Below, in pieces: positions 9,700 to 18,217 of a stretch of 64,000 nucleotides of DNA. The first letter of the stretch is position 1. Every line of letters starts with the position of its first letter. The position numbers were made by a program, and so were the translations under genes. The notes under the pieces are model-generated. The model had not been told where the DNA came from. It was given only the letters and a program-made list of their open reading frames with translations, and searched no databases. The DNA is from Thiohalorhabdus sp. Cl-TMA. GTDB taxonomy: Bacteria; Pseudomonadota; Gammaproteobacteria; Thiohalorhabdales; Thiohalorhabdaceae. Location of the stretch: contig NZ_JBGUAW010000007.1 of NCBI RefSeq assembly GCF_041821045.1, forward strand, positions 186,001 to 250,000, in the 5' to 3' direction.

Positions 9700-10221
9700 T
9701 CAGGAGGGCCGCAGCCGGCGGCGCTCCACTTCCATCACGAACTGGGTAAGCACCCGCTCCACGCCGGTTGGCATGCGGGCGAACTGGCAGGCCATGTAGA
9801 CCCATTTGCTGGTATGCTCGACCCAGATCACCGTTGCCGGCAGATGGACGTAGCTCACCCCCGTTTCCTCGGGAACCTGCAGCTCAAGAGCCACGCTGAC
9901 CCGGTCCCCCTTGGCCACCTCGGGCGCCTTGTCCCACGCGGCATCCCCGCCGAACCCGGTCCGGAAGCCGCCGGCACTCAGGTTCACCTTCCGGTGGGGC
10001 TGCACCTGGATCCGCTCCCTTGCGTCCTTCAGCTCCGGTTCGCTGGGACCGATCAGGGGAGAGATACCCCCTTCCTCTGCGTGCGCCCAGGGCTTGCGGT
10101 TGTCTTCCCCCAAAGGGGCCACGCTGATCCGGAGATCGGCATTGACGCGGAAGTGCTCCCGCTGCTCGGCGCCCTTGGGGGCCGCATCCTTCCCGGAGGA
10201 ATTGCTGGCCTGGTCGTTCAT
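9700..10221 (-). CDS. PilZ domain protein (predicted c-di-GMP receptor)
   Basis: A 173-residue soluble protein with a single PilZ domain. The c-di-GMP-binding RxxxR is seen as REHFR (about residues 21-25) and the second motif as NLSAGGF (NxSxxG), followed by the strands typical of the fold (ATVIWVEHTSKWVYMACQF). The spacing between the two motifs is longer than usual because of a polar insertion. It lies downstream of a YbgF-like lipoprotein and a chemotaxis gene set on the same strand, so flagellar or chemosensory output control by c-di-GMP is plausible but inferred. Confidence 0.8.
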   Translation of the reverse strand: MNDQASNSSGKDAAPKGAEQREHFRVNADLRISVAPLGEDNRKPWAHAEEGGISPLIGPSEPELKDARERIQVQPHRKVNLSAGGFRTGFGGDAAWDKAPEVAKGDRVSVALELQVPEETGVSYVHLPATVIWVEHTSKWVYMACQFARMPTGVERVLTQFVMEVERRRLRPS

Positions 10222-10345
10222 GTAGCTCCCCAGCTGCTTGTTAGCCTGCTTCGGCGGCAGCCCTCCGCTCGAAATGGTGAGCCCGCTATTCTACCTATAC
10301 CGCATGGCCCTGCCTATGCACCCGCGGCATTTCAGCGCCGCTCCG

Positions 10346-11254
10346 CTAGAACTGCTCCTTGCGGATGCGCTCCAGCCGCTGCTGGGCAAGCCCGGCCACC
10401 CGATGGTCCGGATACTCCTCGACCACCTTCAGCAAGGTCTTGCGGGCGTTGCGGTAGTCCTGCAGCTCGTAGTAGGCATACCCCTTTTTCAACAGAGCGG
10501 CGGGTCCCTTGTCGCTTTCGGGGAAGCGTTGCCCCACGCCCTGGAAGGCCTCCAGGGCCCGCTCGTACTTGCCGCGCACGTAGAAGGCCTCGCCGAGCCA
10601 GTACTGGGCGTTATCCGCGTATTCGCTTTCCGGGTGATTGCCGAGGAATTTCTGGAAGCCCTCGATGGACTTCTCGTAGTCCCCGGCCCGCAGGGACTGG
10701 AAAGCGTCGCGGTAGGCCCGTTCATCCGCGGGGCGATCCTCGGGCTTGGCCGATTCGTCTGTGGCATCAGACGAACCCCCGCCCTTCTGCGGGGCCTTCA
10801 TGGCCCCCATATTGTTCTCCTCGGCGGGATCACCCGCCATCGCGTAGCTCTTCTCTTCCAGGGCCACGATCCGGTTATCCAGCTGTTCGAGCTCGGCGCG
10901 GATCTGGGTGAGCTGCTTCTCCAGCTGCCGGGACAAGCGGTCCAGCTCGTGACCGTTTACCTCCGTTCGGCCACCCAGCTCGTGGACGCGCTCCTTCATC
11001 AGCCCCAGCCGCTCCGTCAGCTCCGGGGGATCGGTTTCCGACTGGTCCTTGCTCGCCATGGCCTGGCGCAGTTTGGCCAGTTTCTGACCCTGCTGTCCCA
11101 GGGCCTTCTGCAGGCTTTCGACCCGGTCCTTGAGCTTGTCCACCTCCCCCGGATCCGGACCCCGTTCCGCGTTGCGCACCCCCGGCGGCGGCAGGCAGCC
11201 GCTCAAGAGCAGCAGCGCGCCCACGGCGAGCCCCAGGTGTCTAGGCATCTTCAT
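10346..11254 (-). CDS. YbgF/CpoB-like TPR lipoprotein with coiled coil
   Basis: About 302 residues. The N-terminus (MKMPRHLGLAVGALLLLSGC) is a lipoprotein signal with a clear lipobox Cys. A long coiled coil follows (about 35-150), then a polar linker and C-terminal tetratricopeptide repeats (about 185-300; DYEKSIEGFQKFL, YADNAQYWLGEAFY). This is the YbgF/CpoB layout, which in E. coli coordinates peptidoglycan synthesis with Tol-Pal. Here no tol-pal genes are near; instead it overlaps cheR by 14 bases, so it is probably an accessory of the chemotaxis/motility cluster. The frame extends upstream without a signal sequence, hence the start at 11254 (or Met at 11248). Confidence 0.82.
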   Translation of the reverse strand: MKMPRHLGLAVGALLLLSGCLPPPGVRNAERGPDPGEVDKLKDRVESLQKALGQQGQKLAKLRQAMASKDQSETDPPELTERLGLMKERVHELGGRTEVNGHELDRLSRQLEKQLTQIRAELEQLDNRIVALEEKSYAMAGDPAEENNMGAMKAPQKGGGSSDATDESAKPEDRPADERAYRDAFQSLRAGDYEKSIEGFQKFLGNHPESEYADNAQYWLGEAFYVRGKYERALEAFQGVGQRFPESDKGPAALLKKGYAYYELQDYRNARKTLLKVVEEYPDHRVAGLAQQRLERIRKEQF

Positions 11255-12071
11255 TCTTGCGAAAGCACTGCACGCCATCCACCCGCTCCCTTTCGAACCT
11301 CGCGTCCATTCGCTGGGCATCCTCACCCGCGCCGGTGAACAGGTAACCGTCATTGGCCATGCGGTGATGGACAGTCTCCAGCGCCTTCCGCTTTCCTTCG
11401 TCGTCGAAATAGATGAGCACGTTCCGGCACAGGATGATATCGAAGCGGGACAGCGGGAAATCGGGCTCGAGGATGTTCATCTCCCGATACCGGATCATGT
11501 GCAGGATCTCGGGGCGGGGACGGTAGCCGCCCTCCACCTGCTCGAAGTAGCGGCGTCGAACCTCGGGGGAAGCCCCGCGCCGCATCTCCAGCTCGGAATA
11601 GACCGCCTTCTTGGCGCGGGAAATGGCCTCGTCGCTCACGTCCGTGCCGACCACCATGCAGCGGTCGGCGCGCTCCGGCGGCAGCACCTCGCGCAGGGCG
11701 ATGGCCAGGCTGACCGCCTCCTGCCCGGTGGAGCAAGCGGCGCTCCAGACCTTCAGCTCCTTGTCGCCGCGGCGTTCCGCCAGCTCGGGGATGATCCTTT
11801 TCTCCATCACCTCGAACGGCCGGCTATCGCGGAAGAAGCTGGTTTCCTTGATGGTCAGGGCATTGAGGATGGCATCCACGACTTCCGGGTTGTTCCGCTC
11901 CCGGTAGACGTGGGTGACCAAATCATTGAGCCCGTCGTAGCCCCATTCCCGTGCCAACGGCTGCAGCTTGGAGCGCAGGGAATAGCTCTTTTCCGGCTTC
12001 AAAATGATCCCCGATTCCTTCTTCAGGAATTGGGCGAGAAGATCGAAATAATAGGGGCTGAGGTCACTCAT
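11241..12071 (-). CDS. cheR: Chemotaxis protein methyltransferase CheR
   Basis: Methylates glutamates of chemoreceptors using S-adenosylmethionine. The 276-residue protein has the N-terminal all-helical domain (FDLLAQFLKKESGI) and the methyltransferase domain with KVWSAACSTGQEAVSLA (AdoMet-binding loop) and FDIILCRNVLIYFD (motif near residue 200). The start MSDLSPYYF is preceded by GGAGAG. The open frame extends 25 codons further but lacks family similarity there. It lies between cheY and the YbgF-like gene. A terminator-like hairpin between cheY and this gene suggests at least partly separate expression. Confidence 0.95.
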   Translation of the reverse strand: MSDLSPYYFDLLAQFLKKESGIILKPEKSYSLRSKLQPLAREWGYDGLNDLVTHVYRERNNPEVVDAILNALTIKETSFFRDSRPFEVMEKRIIPELAERRGDKELKVWSAACSTGQEAVSLAIALREVLPPERADRCMVVGTDVSDEAISRAKKAVYSELEMRRGASPEVRRRYFEQVEGGYRPRPEILHMIRYREMNILEPDFPLSRFDIILCRNVLIYFDDEGKRKALETVHHRMANDGYLFTGAGEDAQRMDARFERERVDGVQCFRKNEDA

Positions 12072-12144
12072 AGCCGCGGCGGTTCTCTCCGTGGAGGCGC
12101 AGGAGGTGGCTGCTCGCCACTGGACGTTCCCGGCCGGAGCGAGC

Positions 12145-12184
12145 AAAAAAAGAGGGCCCCGCCCGGCCGGGAGACGGCGCCCTT
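12145..12184 (-). terminator. Terminator-like hairpin downstream of cheY
   Basis: On the minus strand an AGGGC...GCCCT stem encloses an inner CCCGGCCGGG palindrome and is followed by CTTTTTTT. It lies between the cheY stop and cheR and could end or attenuate the cheW-parA-cheA-cheY transcript. Confidence 0.55.
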
Positions 12185-12241
12185 CATGGTCATGTTTTCT
12201 CGCGAATCCGCTGACTCTCCGACCCGACTCCCGGACCGGAG

Positions 12242-12604
12242 CTAGCTCAGGAACTCGGAAAGCTCGTCGTAGAGCTTCTGGGGGGTGAAGGGCTTACCCA
12301 CAACCTTGTTGGCCCCGGCCTCCACCGCCTCCCGGCGTTTGGCCTGGGTCTGCTCCGTCGTAATGAACACGAACGGCGTCAGGGCGTCCTGGCTGCGGAA
12401 ATGCCGCAGGAACTCCAGGCCGTCCATGACCGGCATGTTCCAGTCGGACAGGATGACTTCGGGGCTGAAGGCCCGCAGCTTCTCCTGCGCGTCCTGCCCG
12501 TTCTCCGCCTCCACCACTTCCAGCTCGGAAAATCCCGCCTTGCGCAGGGAGCTCTTGAGAACCATCCGCATGGCGCGGGAATCATCCACCAGCAGTACTT
12601 TCAT
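12242..12604 (-). CDS. cheY: Chemotaxis response regulator CheY
   Basis: A single receiver domain of 120 residues with no output domain. The acidic pair DD is at residues 7-8 (LLVDDSRAMR), the phospho-acceptor Asp is in VILSDWNMPVMDG (about 57), with Thr in FITTE and the conserved Lys in VGKPFTP. This is the CheY pattern, so the phosphorylated form should bind FliM at the motor. It is transcribed after cheA with a 97-base gap that contains a small G/C hairpin (12678-12696). Confidence 0.95.
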   Translation of the reverse strand: MKVLLVDDSRAMRMVLKSSLRKAGFSELEVVEAENGQDAQEKLRAFSPEVILSDWNMPVMDGLEFLRHFRSQDALTPFVFITTEQTQAKRREAVEAGANKVVGKPFTPQKLYDELSEFLS

Positions 12605-12701
12605 CGCCTCGGTTTCCCCTGGGTCCTCTCACGCAAGGCCGGCGGACCGGGCCTCGCATTTCGATTCCGGTGTAACGCCCCCTTTTCCGAAGGGGGAAGC
12701 C

Positions 12702-15700
12702 TCATGCACCAGCGGCCAGATCATCGGGAACCCGCTGCTCGGCGGAGCGCTCCACGGCCTCCCGGTCCAGGATTCCGACCACCTGATCTTCCCACAATGC
12801 GGCGCCCGAGATGCCCGCCACTGACTTCCCGGAGCCCTGCTCCGTCGGCCGCAGGTGCTGGATCCCGTGCAAATGGTTGGTGAGGATACCCTGCATCCAG
12901 TTGCCTTCGCCATCATCCATGAAGACGATGTAGGCCTCGTCCCCCGGATGGCGGAAGGACTCCCCCGTGACGGTGGCCAGCCGCACCACCGGGACGGCGC
13001 GGTTCTCGCGCTTCAGGTACTCGTGACCGTTCATCCATTGCACCTCGTTCACCGACACCAGCTCGATATGGTGGACGTCCTCGCGGGCCAGGGCGTAGAC
13101 CTCGTCCGCGCCGCCGTCCAGCAGCAGGTACGGGAAGGTCTCCTCGCGTCCCTCTTCCTCGGCGACCTCCCGGGTCTTGGAGTGGCCCCGCATGGTGGCG
13201 ACGCGGGAGAAGAGCCGCGCCACGTCCACCACCAAACTGATCCGGCCGTCCCCCCGGACGCTCGCGCCGGCGAAGTAGTCGGGCTCATGGATACCCTTGA
13301 GTGCATCGAGGGACTTCATCACCGCCTCTTCCTTGCCGACGATTCGGTCCACCAGGATGCCCGCCCGCTGCACGCCGAGCTCCAGCACCACCAGGTAGCG
13401 GGCGTCGCCGTCGTGCACCCGGCTCATGCCGAACAGCTCGGTCATCTGCAGGATGGGCAGAATCTCCCCCTCGCGCTGGTAGACGCGCTGGCCCCGCACC
13501 GTGGTCACGCGGTCGGGCTCGAAATCCAGGGTCTCCTTCACCGCCTCCAGCGGAATGGCGAAGTGCTCCGGGCCGATCTGCACGATCAGGGTCTGCTGGA
13601 TGGACAGCGTCAGGGGCAGCCGGATGCGCACCGTGGTCCCCTCGCCCACCGTGGAGTCCAGATCGATGGAGCCCTTCAGGGACTCCACGTTGGAGCGCAC
13701 CACGTCCATGCCCACGCCGCGGCCGGAGATGTCGCTGACCTGGTCCGCGGAGGAGAAGCCCGGGGCGAATATGAGCTGCTGCGCCTCGCGCTCGCTCAGC
13801 TGGTCCGCTTCGGACTGGTCGATGACCCCCCGCTCCACCGCTTTCTGGCGGAGCTTTTCCGCCGAAAGGCCCGCGCCGTCGTCGCCCACTTCGATGACCA
13901 CGAAGTTCTCTTCGTAGTAGGCGCGCAGGTTGATCTTGCCGGCCCGCGACTTGCCAGCAGCCTCCCGCTCCTCGGGCTCTTCCACGCCGTGGTCCACGGA
14001 ATTCCGGATCAGGTGGACCAGGGGATCCTGGATGGCCTCGATGACGTTGCGGTCGAGCTCCGTCTGCTCGCCGCTGATGTCGAGCTGCACCTCTTTGTGG
14101 GTCTTTCGGGCGAGGTCCCGAATCACCCGCTTGAACTTGTTGAAGCTGGCGGACAGGGAGTGCATGCGCGTCTGCATGACCGCCGACTGCAGGTCCGAGG
14201 TCACCAGGTCCAGGCGGTGCGCTTCCTCGGCCAGGTCCTCGGCGAGGCGCTCGTCGTCCAGGGCGTTCGCCACCCGACGAGCCAGCTCGCGGTTCTGGTT
14301 GCGGGTGAGCACCAGCTCGCCCACGAGATTGAACAGCCGGTCCAGGCGATCGAGCGGTACCCGCAGCGTCTGCGCTTCCCGGGAACCGCCGCCCTCGGAG
14401 TCCTCTCCGGCACCCGTCGGGGCGTCCTCCCCGGAGGCCGGGGCCGACGCCGTGGCGGCCTCCGACTGCTCCTGCGCCGCCGGCTCCGAATCCGAAGAAT
14501 CGCGGGAAGCAGCGGGAGCGGAGCCCGAACCGGTGTAATCCGGGCGCAGGTAGTGGGCCAGGTGGGTGGCCACGGGCTCCACTTCCACATTGTCCCCGAA
14601 ACCGTCCACCACCCGGTCCACCACCTTGCGGAGGATATCCGTACCCGCCAGGAGGTCGTCCATCATCTCGGCGTTGAGCGGGACCTCGAAGCTCCGCAGA
14701 CGGTCCATGACCGATTCCATTGCGTGGGCCAGCCCCTGGAGGCGCACCAGTCCCACGAAGCCCGCGGTGCCCTTGATGGTATGGATGGTGCGGAAGGCGC
14801 TGTGCAGCCGCTCCTCGTCCTCCGGGTGGTCCTCCAGCGCCATCAAGGCCTGGTCCAGCTCCTCCAGGCCTTCCCGGGACTCCTCGATGAAGGCGCTCAC
14901 CAGGTCGGGATCGGCGTCCTCGGGAAGCCGCTCGATGCCGTCGGGGATTTCCACTTGCGGGGTTTCCGCCACGGTTTCCTCGTTGGGTTCGGATTGTACC
15001 TGCGGACCCTCCCCCCCATCATCGGGCTCCGCTTGCGGCTGTGATTCGGGCTCTTCCTCCGGGACGGGCGCTTCGGCCGCCGCCTCCCCGAGAGCATCGG
15101 AGGTTTCGGGTTCCTCGTCCGCCACCTCACCGCCTTCCTCCCCGCCGGGTGCGGAGGGCAGGTGTCGGGCGAGGCGCTCGTGGGCATCCTCCGCTGCCTG
15201 CTCGTCCTCGCCGAGCGCCCCGATGGCAGCTCGCAAGTCCTCGACAAAGATCTTGTGGAGGCGGATGTCGAATGCGGCCAGCCCTTCGAAAAGGGTATGG
15301 AGCCTCTGCGCCAGGCTGGCGAAGGGACCGCCCTCCTGGGCGTATTCCGCGGCGCTGGCTTCGGCGGCCGCGCGGGCCTGCTCTAGGAGACCCCGGTCCC
15401 CGGGATTTCCAGCGAGCGCTTCCAGTGCGGAGCCGAGTCCGTTCATGGGTGCGGCCTCTTGGCTAGCGGGTTGCGGGGATGAATCGGGAGCCACCTGCTC
15501 CTCCGGCTTCGGCTGCAGCGCCTGCAGGGCATCGATTTCCGCTTCGGCGTCGCCATCCACCAGGGCCCCGGCAGCGGCGCGCAGCCGCTCCGCCACCTGC
15601 TCGGACCAGGGCAGGACCCCTTCCGAATAGGCACCGAGCACGTCCCCCATGCGCAGCGCGAGCGTCTCGGGATCGCCCTCCAGCGCCTCGGAGACGTCGT

Positions 15701-16556
15701 CCAGCAGCATGCCCAGGTCGTTGAGCGCCTCCTCGGAGGCGGGGTCGGCAATCAGCCGTTCCACTGCCGGCGGGACCGCCTCGGCCCCACCGCCCTCGGG
15801 GCCGTTGTCGGTCTCCCGGAGCGCCTCCAGCCGGGGCAGGACCCCTTCGGGGACCTCCGCCGCCTCAGTCAGTATCGAAGCGGCCTCCTGGAGGGTATCG
15901 CTCATGGCGCTGGTCCACTCCAGCTGCCCTTCTGCGTAGTCCCCGAGTACGTCCCCCATGCGCAGGGCGAGCGTCTCCGGCGCTCCGTCCAGCTCCTCGG
16001 ACAGCTCGTCCAGCCGGCCGCCCAGCCGTTCCAGGACCCCCTCGTCCGCGGGGTCCGCCGCCAGGGCCCGGAGGTCATCGGCCACGGCCAGGGCGCCCCC
16101 CTCCGCGGAGGATCCGGACTCTTCCCCTCCGGCATTGTCCTCCACGAACAGGTGCCGCCGCAGATGGGCCTCCCACTCGCTGAGGGCGGTCTCGGGGGTC
16201 TCCCCCTTCAGATTCCGATCCAGGTCCGCGAAGACGCCCTCCAGGTCCCGGTACATGATCCGGTGCAGGCGGACGTCGAAGTTCGCCATCTGTTCGAACA
16301 GCTCCTCCAGGACCGCCAGCAGGGCCCCGCCCGGCTCACCCAGGGCCTCCGGGGCGGCCTCCCGGATACTCCGCATCCGGGCCACCAGCTCGCGATGCAG
16401 CTCGGGGTCCCCCGGACGCTCCTGCAGGGGCGCCAGAGCGGCGCTCAGGGAGCCTTCCTCCGGCCCGGCCTCGGTCTCCGGATTGAAGAAGCGGGCCATG
16501 ATGGCCTCGAATCCTTCGGAATGGGGTCCCGTGCTGTCGCCTTCATGACCTGCCAT
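12702..16556 (-). CDS. cheA: Very large CheA histidine kinase with duplicated N-terminal modules
   Basis: Central chemotaxis kinase, 1284 residues against about 650 for classical CheA. The C-terminal half is canonical: Hpt domain with phospho-His592 in HTIKGTAGF, dimerisation helix (LDRLFNLVGELVLTRNQ), ATPase N-box (HLIRNSVDHG, about 852), G-box (ISGRGVGMDVV, about 947) and a CheW-like domain (about 985-1100). A second CheW-like segment (about 1140-1270) follows. The N-terminal 500 residues contain two copies each of two modules in the order A-B-B-A: module A with FDVRLHRI (about 92) and FDIRLHKI (about 428), module B with ETLALRMGDVLG (about 193 and 296). None of these N-terminal modules has a phospho-accepting His. 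Ribosome-binding site GGGGAGGAG precedes the ATG. Confidence 0.93.
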   Translation of the reverse strand: MAGHEGDSTGPHSEGFEAIMARFFNPETEAGPEEGSLSAALAPLQERPGDPELHRELVARMRSIREAAPEALGEPGGALLAVLEELFEQMANFDVRLHRIMYRDLEGVFADLDRNLKGETPETALSEWEAHLRRHLFVEDNAGGEESGSSAEGGALAVADDLRALAADPADEGVLERLGGRLDELSEELDGAPETLALRMGDVLGDYAEGQLEWTSAMSDTLQEAASILTEAAEVPEGVLPRLEALRETDNGPEGGGAEAVPPAVERLIADPASEEALNDLGMLLDDVSEALEGDPETLALRMGDVLGAYSEGVLPWSEQVAERLRAAAGALVDGDAEAEIDALQALQPKPEEQVAPDSSPQPASQEAAPMNGLGSALEALAGNPGDRGLLEQARAAAEASAAEYAQEGGPFASLAQRLHTLFEGLAAFDIRLHKIFVEDLRAAIGALGEDEQAAEDAHERLARHLPSAPGGEEGGEVADEEPETSDALGEAAAEAPVPEEEPESQPQAEPDDGGEGPQVQSEPNEETVAETPQVEIPDGIERLPEDADPDLVSAFIEESREGLEELDQALMALEDHPEDEERLHSAFRTIHTIKGTAGFVGLVRLQGLAHAMESVMDRLRSFEVPLNAEMMDDLLAGTDILRKVVDRVVDGFGDNVEVEPVATHLAHYLRPDYTGSGSAPAASRDSSDSEPAAQEQSEAATASAPASGEDAPTGAGEDSEGGGSREAQTLRVPLDRLDRLFNLVGELVLTRNQNRELARRVANALDDERLAEDLAEEAHRLDLVTSDLQSAVMQTRMHSLSASFNKFKRVIRDLARKTHKEVQLDISGEQTELDRNVIEAIQDPLVHLIRNSVDHGVEEPEEREAAGKSRAGKINLRAYYEENFVVIEVGDDGAGLSAEKLRQKAVERGVIDQSEADQLSEREAQQLIFAPGFSSADQVSDISGRGVGMDVVRSNVESLKGSIDLDSTVGEGTTVRIRLPLTLSIQQTLIVQIGPEHFAIPLEAVKETLDFEPDRVTTVRGQRVYQREGEILPILQMTELFGMSRVHDGDARYLVVLELGVQRAGILVDRIVGKEEAVMKSLDALKGIHEPDYFAGASVRGDGRISLVVDVARLFSRVATMRGHSKTREVAEEEGREETFPYLLLDGGADEVYALAREDVHHIELVSVNEVQWMNGHEYLKRENRAVPVVRLATVTGESFRHPGDEAYIVFMDDGEGNWMQGILTNHLHGIQHLRPTEQGSGKSVAGISGAALWEDQVVGILDREAVERSAEQRVPDDLAAGA

Positions 16557-16579
16557 GACTGCTCCTCCCCTCAGGGCAT

Positions 16580-17359
16580 CTAGCTGCCCAACCGTTGATC
16601 CTGAGGCTCGCGGGTGCCGATATCGGCGGCAACCGATTCCACCAGCTGTCCATAGCGCTGCGCGGCCGGGCTGGCGCTGTCCACTTCGAAAACGGTGCGG
16701 CCCTGCTGCAGGCCTTCCGGAATGGCCATATCGTAGGGAATGGGCGCCGCCACCCGTTCAGGCGGCAGGCTCTTTCGGGTCCGGTTCAGCCAGCGCATGT
16801 GCCAAGTATTGTCCTCGCGGACCATGGTCGGAACCACCCCGAAGAAGCCCGGCTGATACTGGAGGTAGCGGCCCATGAAGCGCGCGTACTCCAGGGTCTG
16901 GGTAAGTCCGCGGAAGGACAGCAGCTCCATCTGAACCGGGGCGATCAGGGATTGCGCCGCATAGAAGGCGTTGACGATGATCAGGGAAAGCGAGGGCGGA
17001 CAATCGAAGACCGCCGCATCGTAATCGCCCAGCTGCCCCAGGGCCTCGCGCAGCGCGGCCTCGCGGCGCGGCCGCTCGGCCAGCACCAGCTCGAGCTGCG
17101 CCAGGGTGCCGTCGGCAAGCAGGGCATCCAGACCGCTGCGGATCGGCACCAGACACTGCTCGGTCGACACCCCCTCCCAGACCGCGTGATAGAGGGTGTG
17201 GCGCGGGGTCTGCCGGAAATAGGAGGCCAGCGCCCCCTGGGGGTCCAGATCAACGAGCAGGGTCCGGTAGCCCCGCTCCGCCAAGCCCCAGGCAAGGTGC
17301 ACGGAGGTGGTGGTCTTCCCCGCACCGCCCTTGTGGTTCACCACCGCGAAGGTTCGCAT
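16580..17359 (-). CDS. ParA/Soj-family ATPase in chemotaxis operon
   Basis: A 259-residue P-loop ATPase of the ParA/MinD superfamily. The deviant Walker A motif is NHKGGAGKTTTSVHLA (residues 8-23) with the signature Lys, Walker A' is LLVDLDPQGA, and Walker B is AAVFDCPPSLSL. No ParB homologue is adjacent. It lies between cheW-pilZ and cheA with gaps of 36 and 23 bases. Known relatives in such positions (ParC of Vibrio, PpfA of Rhodobacter) position and segregate chemosensory arrays, so that is the likely role. A plasmid-partition role is unlikely given the context. Confidence 0.9.
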   Translation of the reverse strand: MRTFAVVNHKGGAGKTTTSVHLAWGLAERGYRTLLVDLDPQGALASYFRQTPRHTLYHAVWEGVSTEQCLVPIRSGLDALLADGTLAQLELVLAERPRREAALREALGQLGDYDAAVFDCPPSLSLIIVNAFYAAQSLIAPVQMELLSFRGLTQTLEYARFMGRYLQYQPGFFGVVPTMVREDNTWHMRWLNRTRKSLPPERVAAPIPYDMAIPEGLQQGRTVFEVDSASPAAQRYGQLVESVAADIGTREPQDQRLGS

Positions 17360-17395
17360 GAATCTCGCTATCCGCTCCGTCCCCGTGGGGATCCG

Positions 17396-18217
17396 TCAGT
17401 CCAGGCGGTAGGCCCGTTCCAGAAGGGCTTCCTGCTCGCCCGTCAGGCTGCCGAAGGCCAGGCCGTATTGAAAGGAAAAGCCGCCCGCGAGACCGCTTCC
17501 GGTGCGGCCCCAGCGCACCTCGGCCTGGAGATTGACCCGCTTCTGGCCCTTGTGCTCCCGGTCCAGGGGCAGGCTCAGCTCCAGCCAAGCGTTCTCCGAG
17601 AGGTCCTGGTCGGTCTCCATGCGCAGGCCACCCTTGCTGATGGAGCTCATGTGGGCGTCATGCCACTCCTCGGCGCCCGTATCGCGCTGCTGAATGGTGA
17701 GGTCCACGGTTTGCCGGGCATGGCTTCGCTGGTCCAGATAGGGGTTCTCGGGAAGCATCCGGGCCAGGTCCACGAGCACCACCACCCCGTCGGCGGAGTT
17801 CACGATGCCGGTCAGGTAGCTGCCGTGCTGGCGCTGGATCTCGGAGTTGGACGGCGGGGACTGGATCTCCTCGCGCTCAATGGCCCGGAGGTCCGTCACC
17901 TCGTCCACCACAAAGCCCACAAGGCGCCAGTCCATGTCCACCACCAGAATCCGCGATTCGGCGGTATCCTCGAAGGTGGACAGCCCCAGGAGGATCCGGG
18001 TGTCCAGAACCGGCACGATCACGCCCCGAAGGTTCATGAGCCCCCGCAGACTCTGCGGGGAATCGGGGATAAAGGTGAGATCCCGGTCGAGCAGGGTGTC
18101 CACTTCCTTCAGGGTGCACACATCCACCCCGAATAGCTCTTCCCCCAGGCGAAACAGGAGATACTTGGCTGCATCCGCGCTGTGGGCATCCTTGGAAATC
18201 TGCGTAGTACTTTCCAT
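17396..18217 (-). CDS. CheW-PilZ fusion protein
   Basis: The 273 residues consist of an N-terminal CheW adaptor domain (about 17-160; YLLFRLGEELFGVDV, LRGLMNLRGVIVPVLD, VGFVVDEV) and a C-terminal PilZ-like domain (about 165-270). The PilZ part contains RSHAR (an RxxxR motif) followed by SSISKGGLRM, which matches the second c-di-GMP motif except that its first Asp/Asn is Ser. The CheW part should couple receptors to CheA, and the PilZ part could make that coupling sensitive to c-di-GMP. No separate cheW gene is in the window. Ribosome-binding site GGGAAGG precedes the ATG. It is the first gene of the chemosensory run. Confidence 0.85.
   Translation of the reverse strand: MESTTQISKDAHSADAAKYLLFRLGEELFGVDVCTLKEVDTLLDRDLTFIPDSPQSLRGLMNLRGVIVPVLDTRILLGLSTFEDTAESRILVVDMDWRLVGFVVDEVTDLRAIEREEIQSPPSNSEIQRQHGSYLTGIVNSADGVVVLVDLARMLPENPYLDQRSHARQTVDLTIQQRDTGAEEWHDAHMSSISKGGLRMETDQDLSENAWLELSLPLDREHKGQKRVNLQAEVRWGRTGSGLAGGFSFQYGLAFGSLTGEQEALLERAYRLD

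Noticed and set aside
12702-16556. Long plus-strand open frames opposite cheA and elsewhere
   Set aside because: They are shadows caused by high G+C; none has a ribosome-binding site, family motif or sensible composition.
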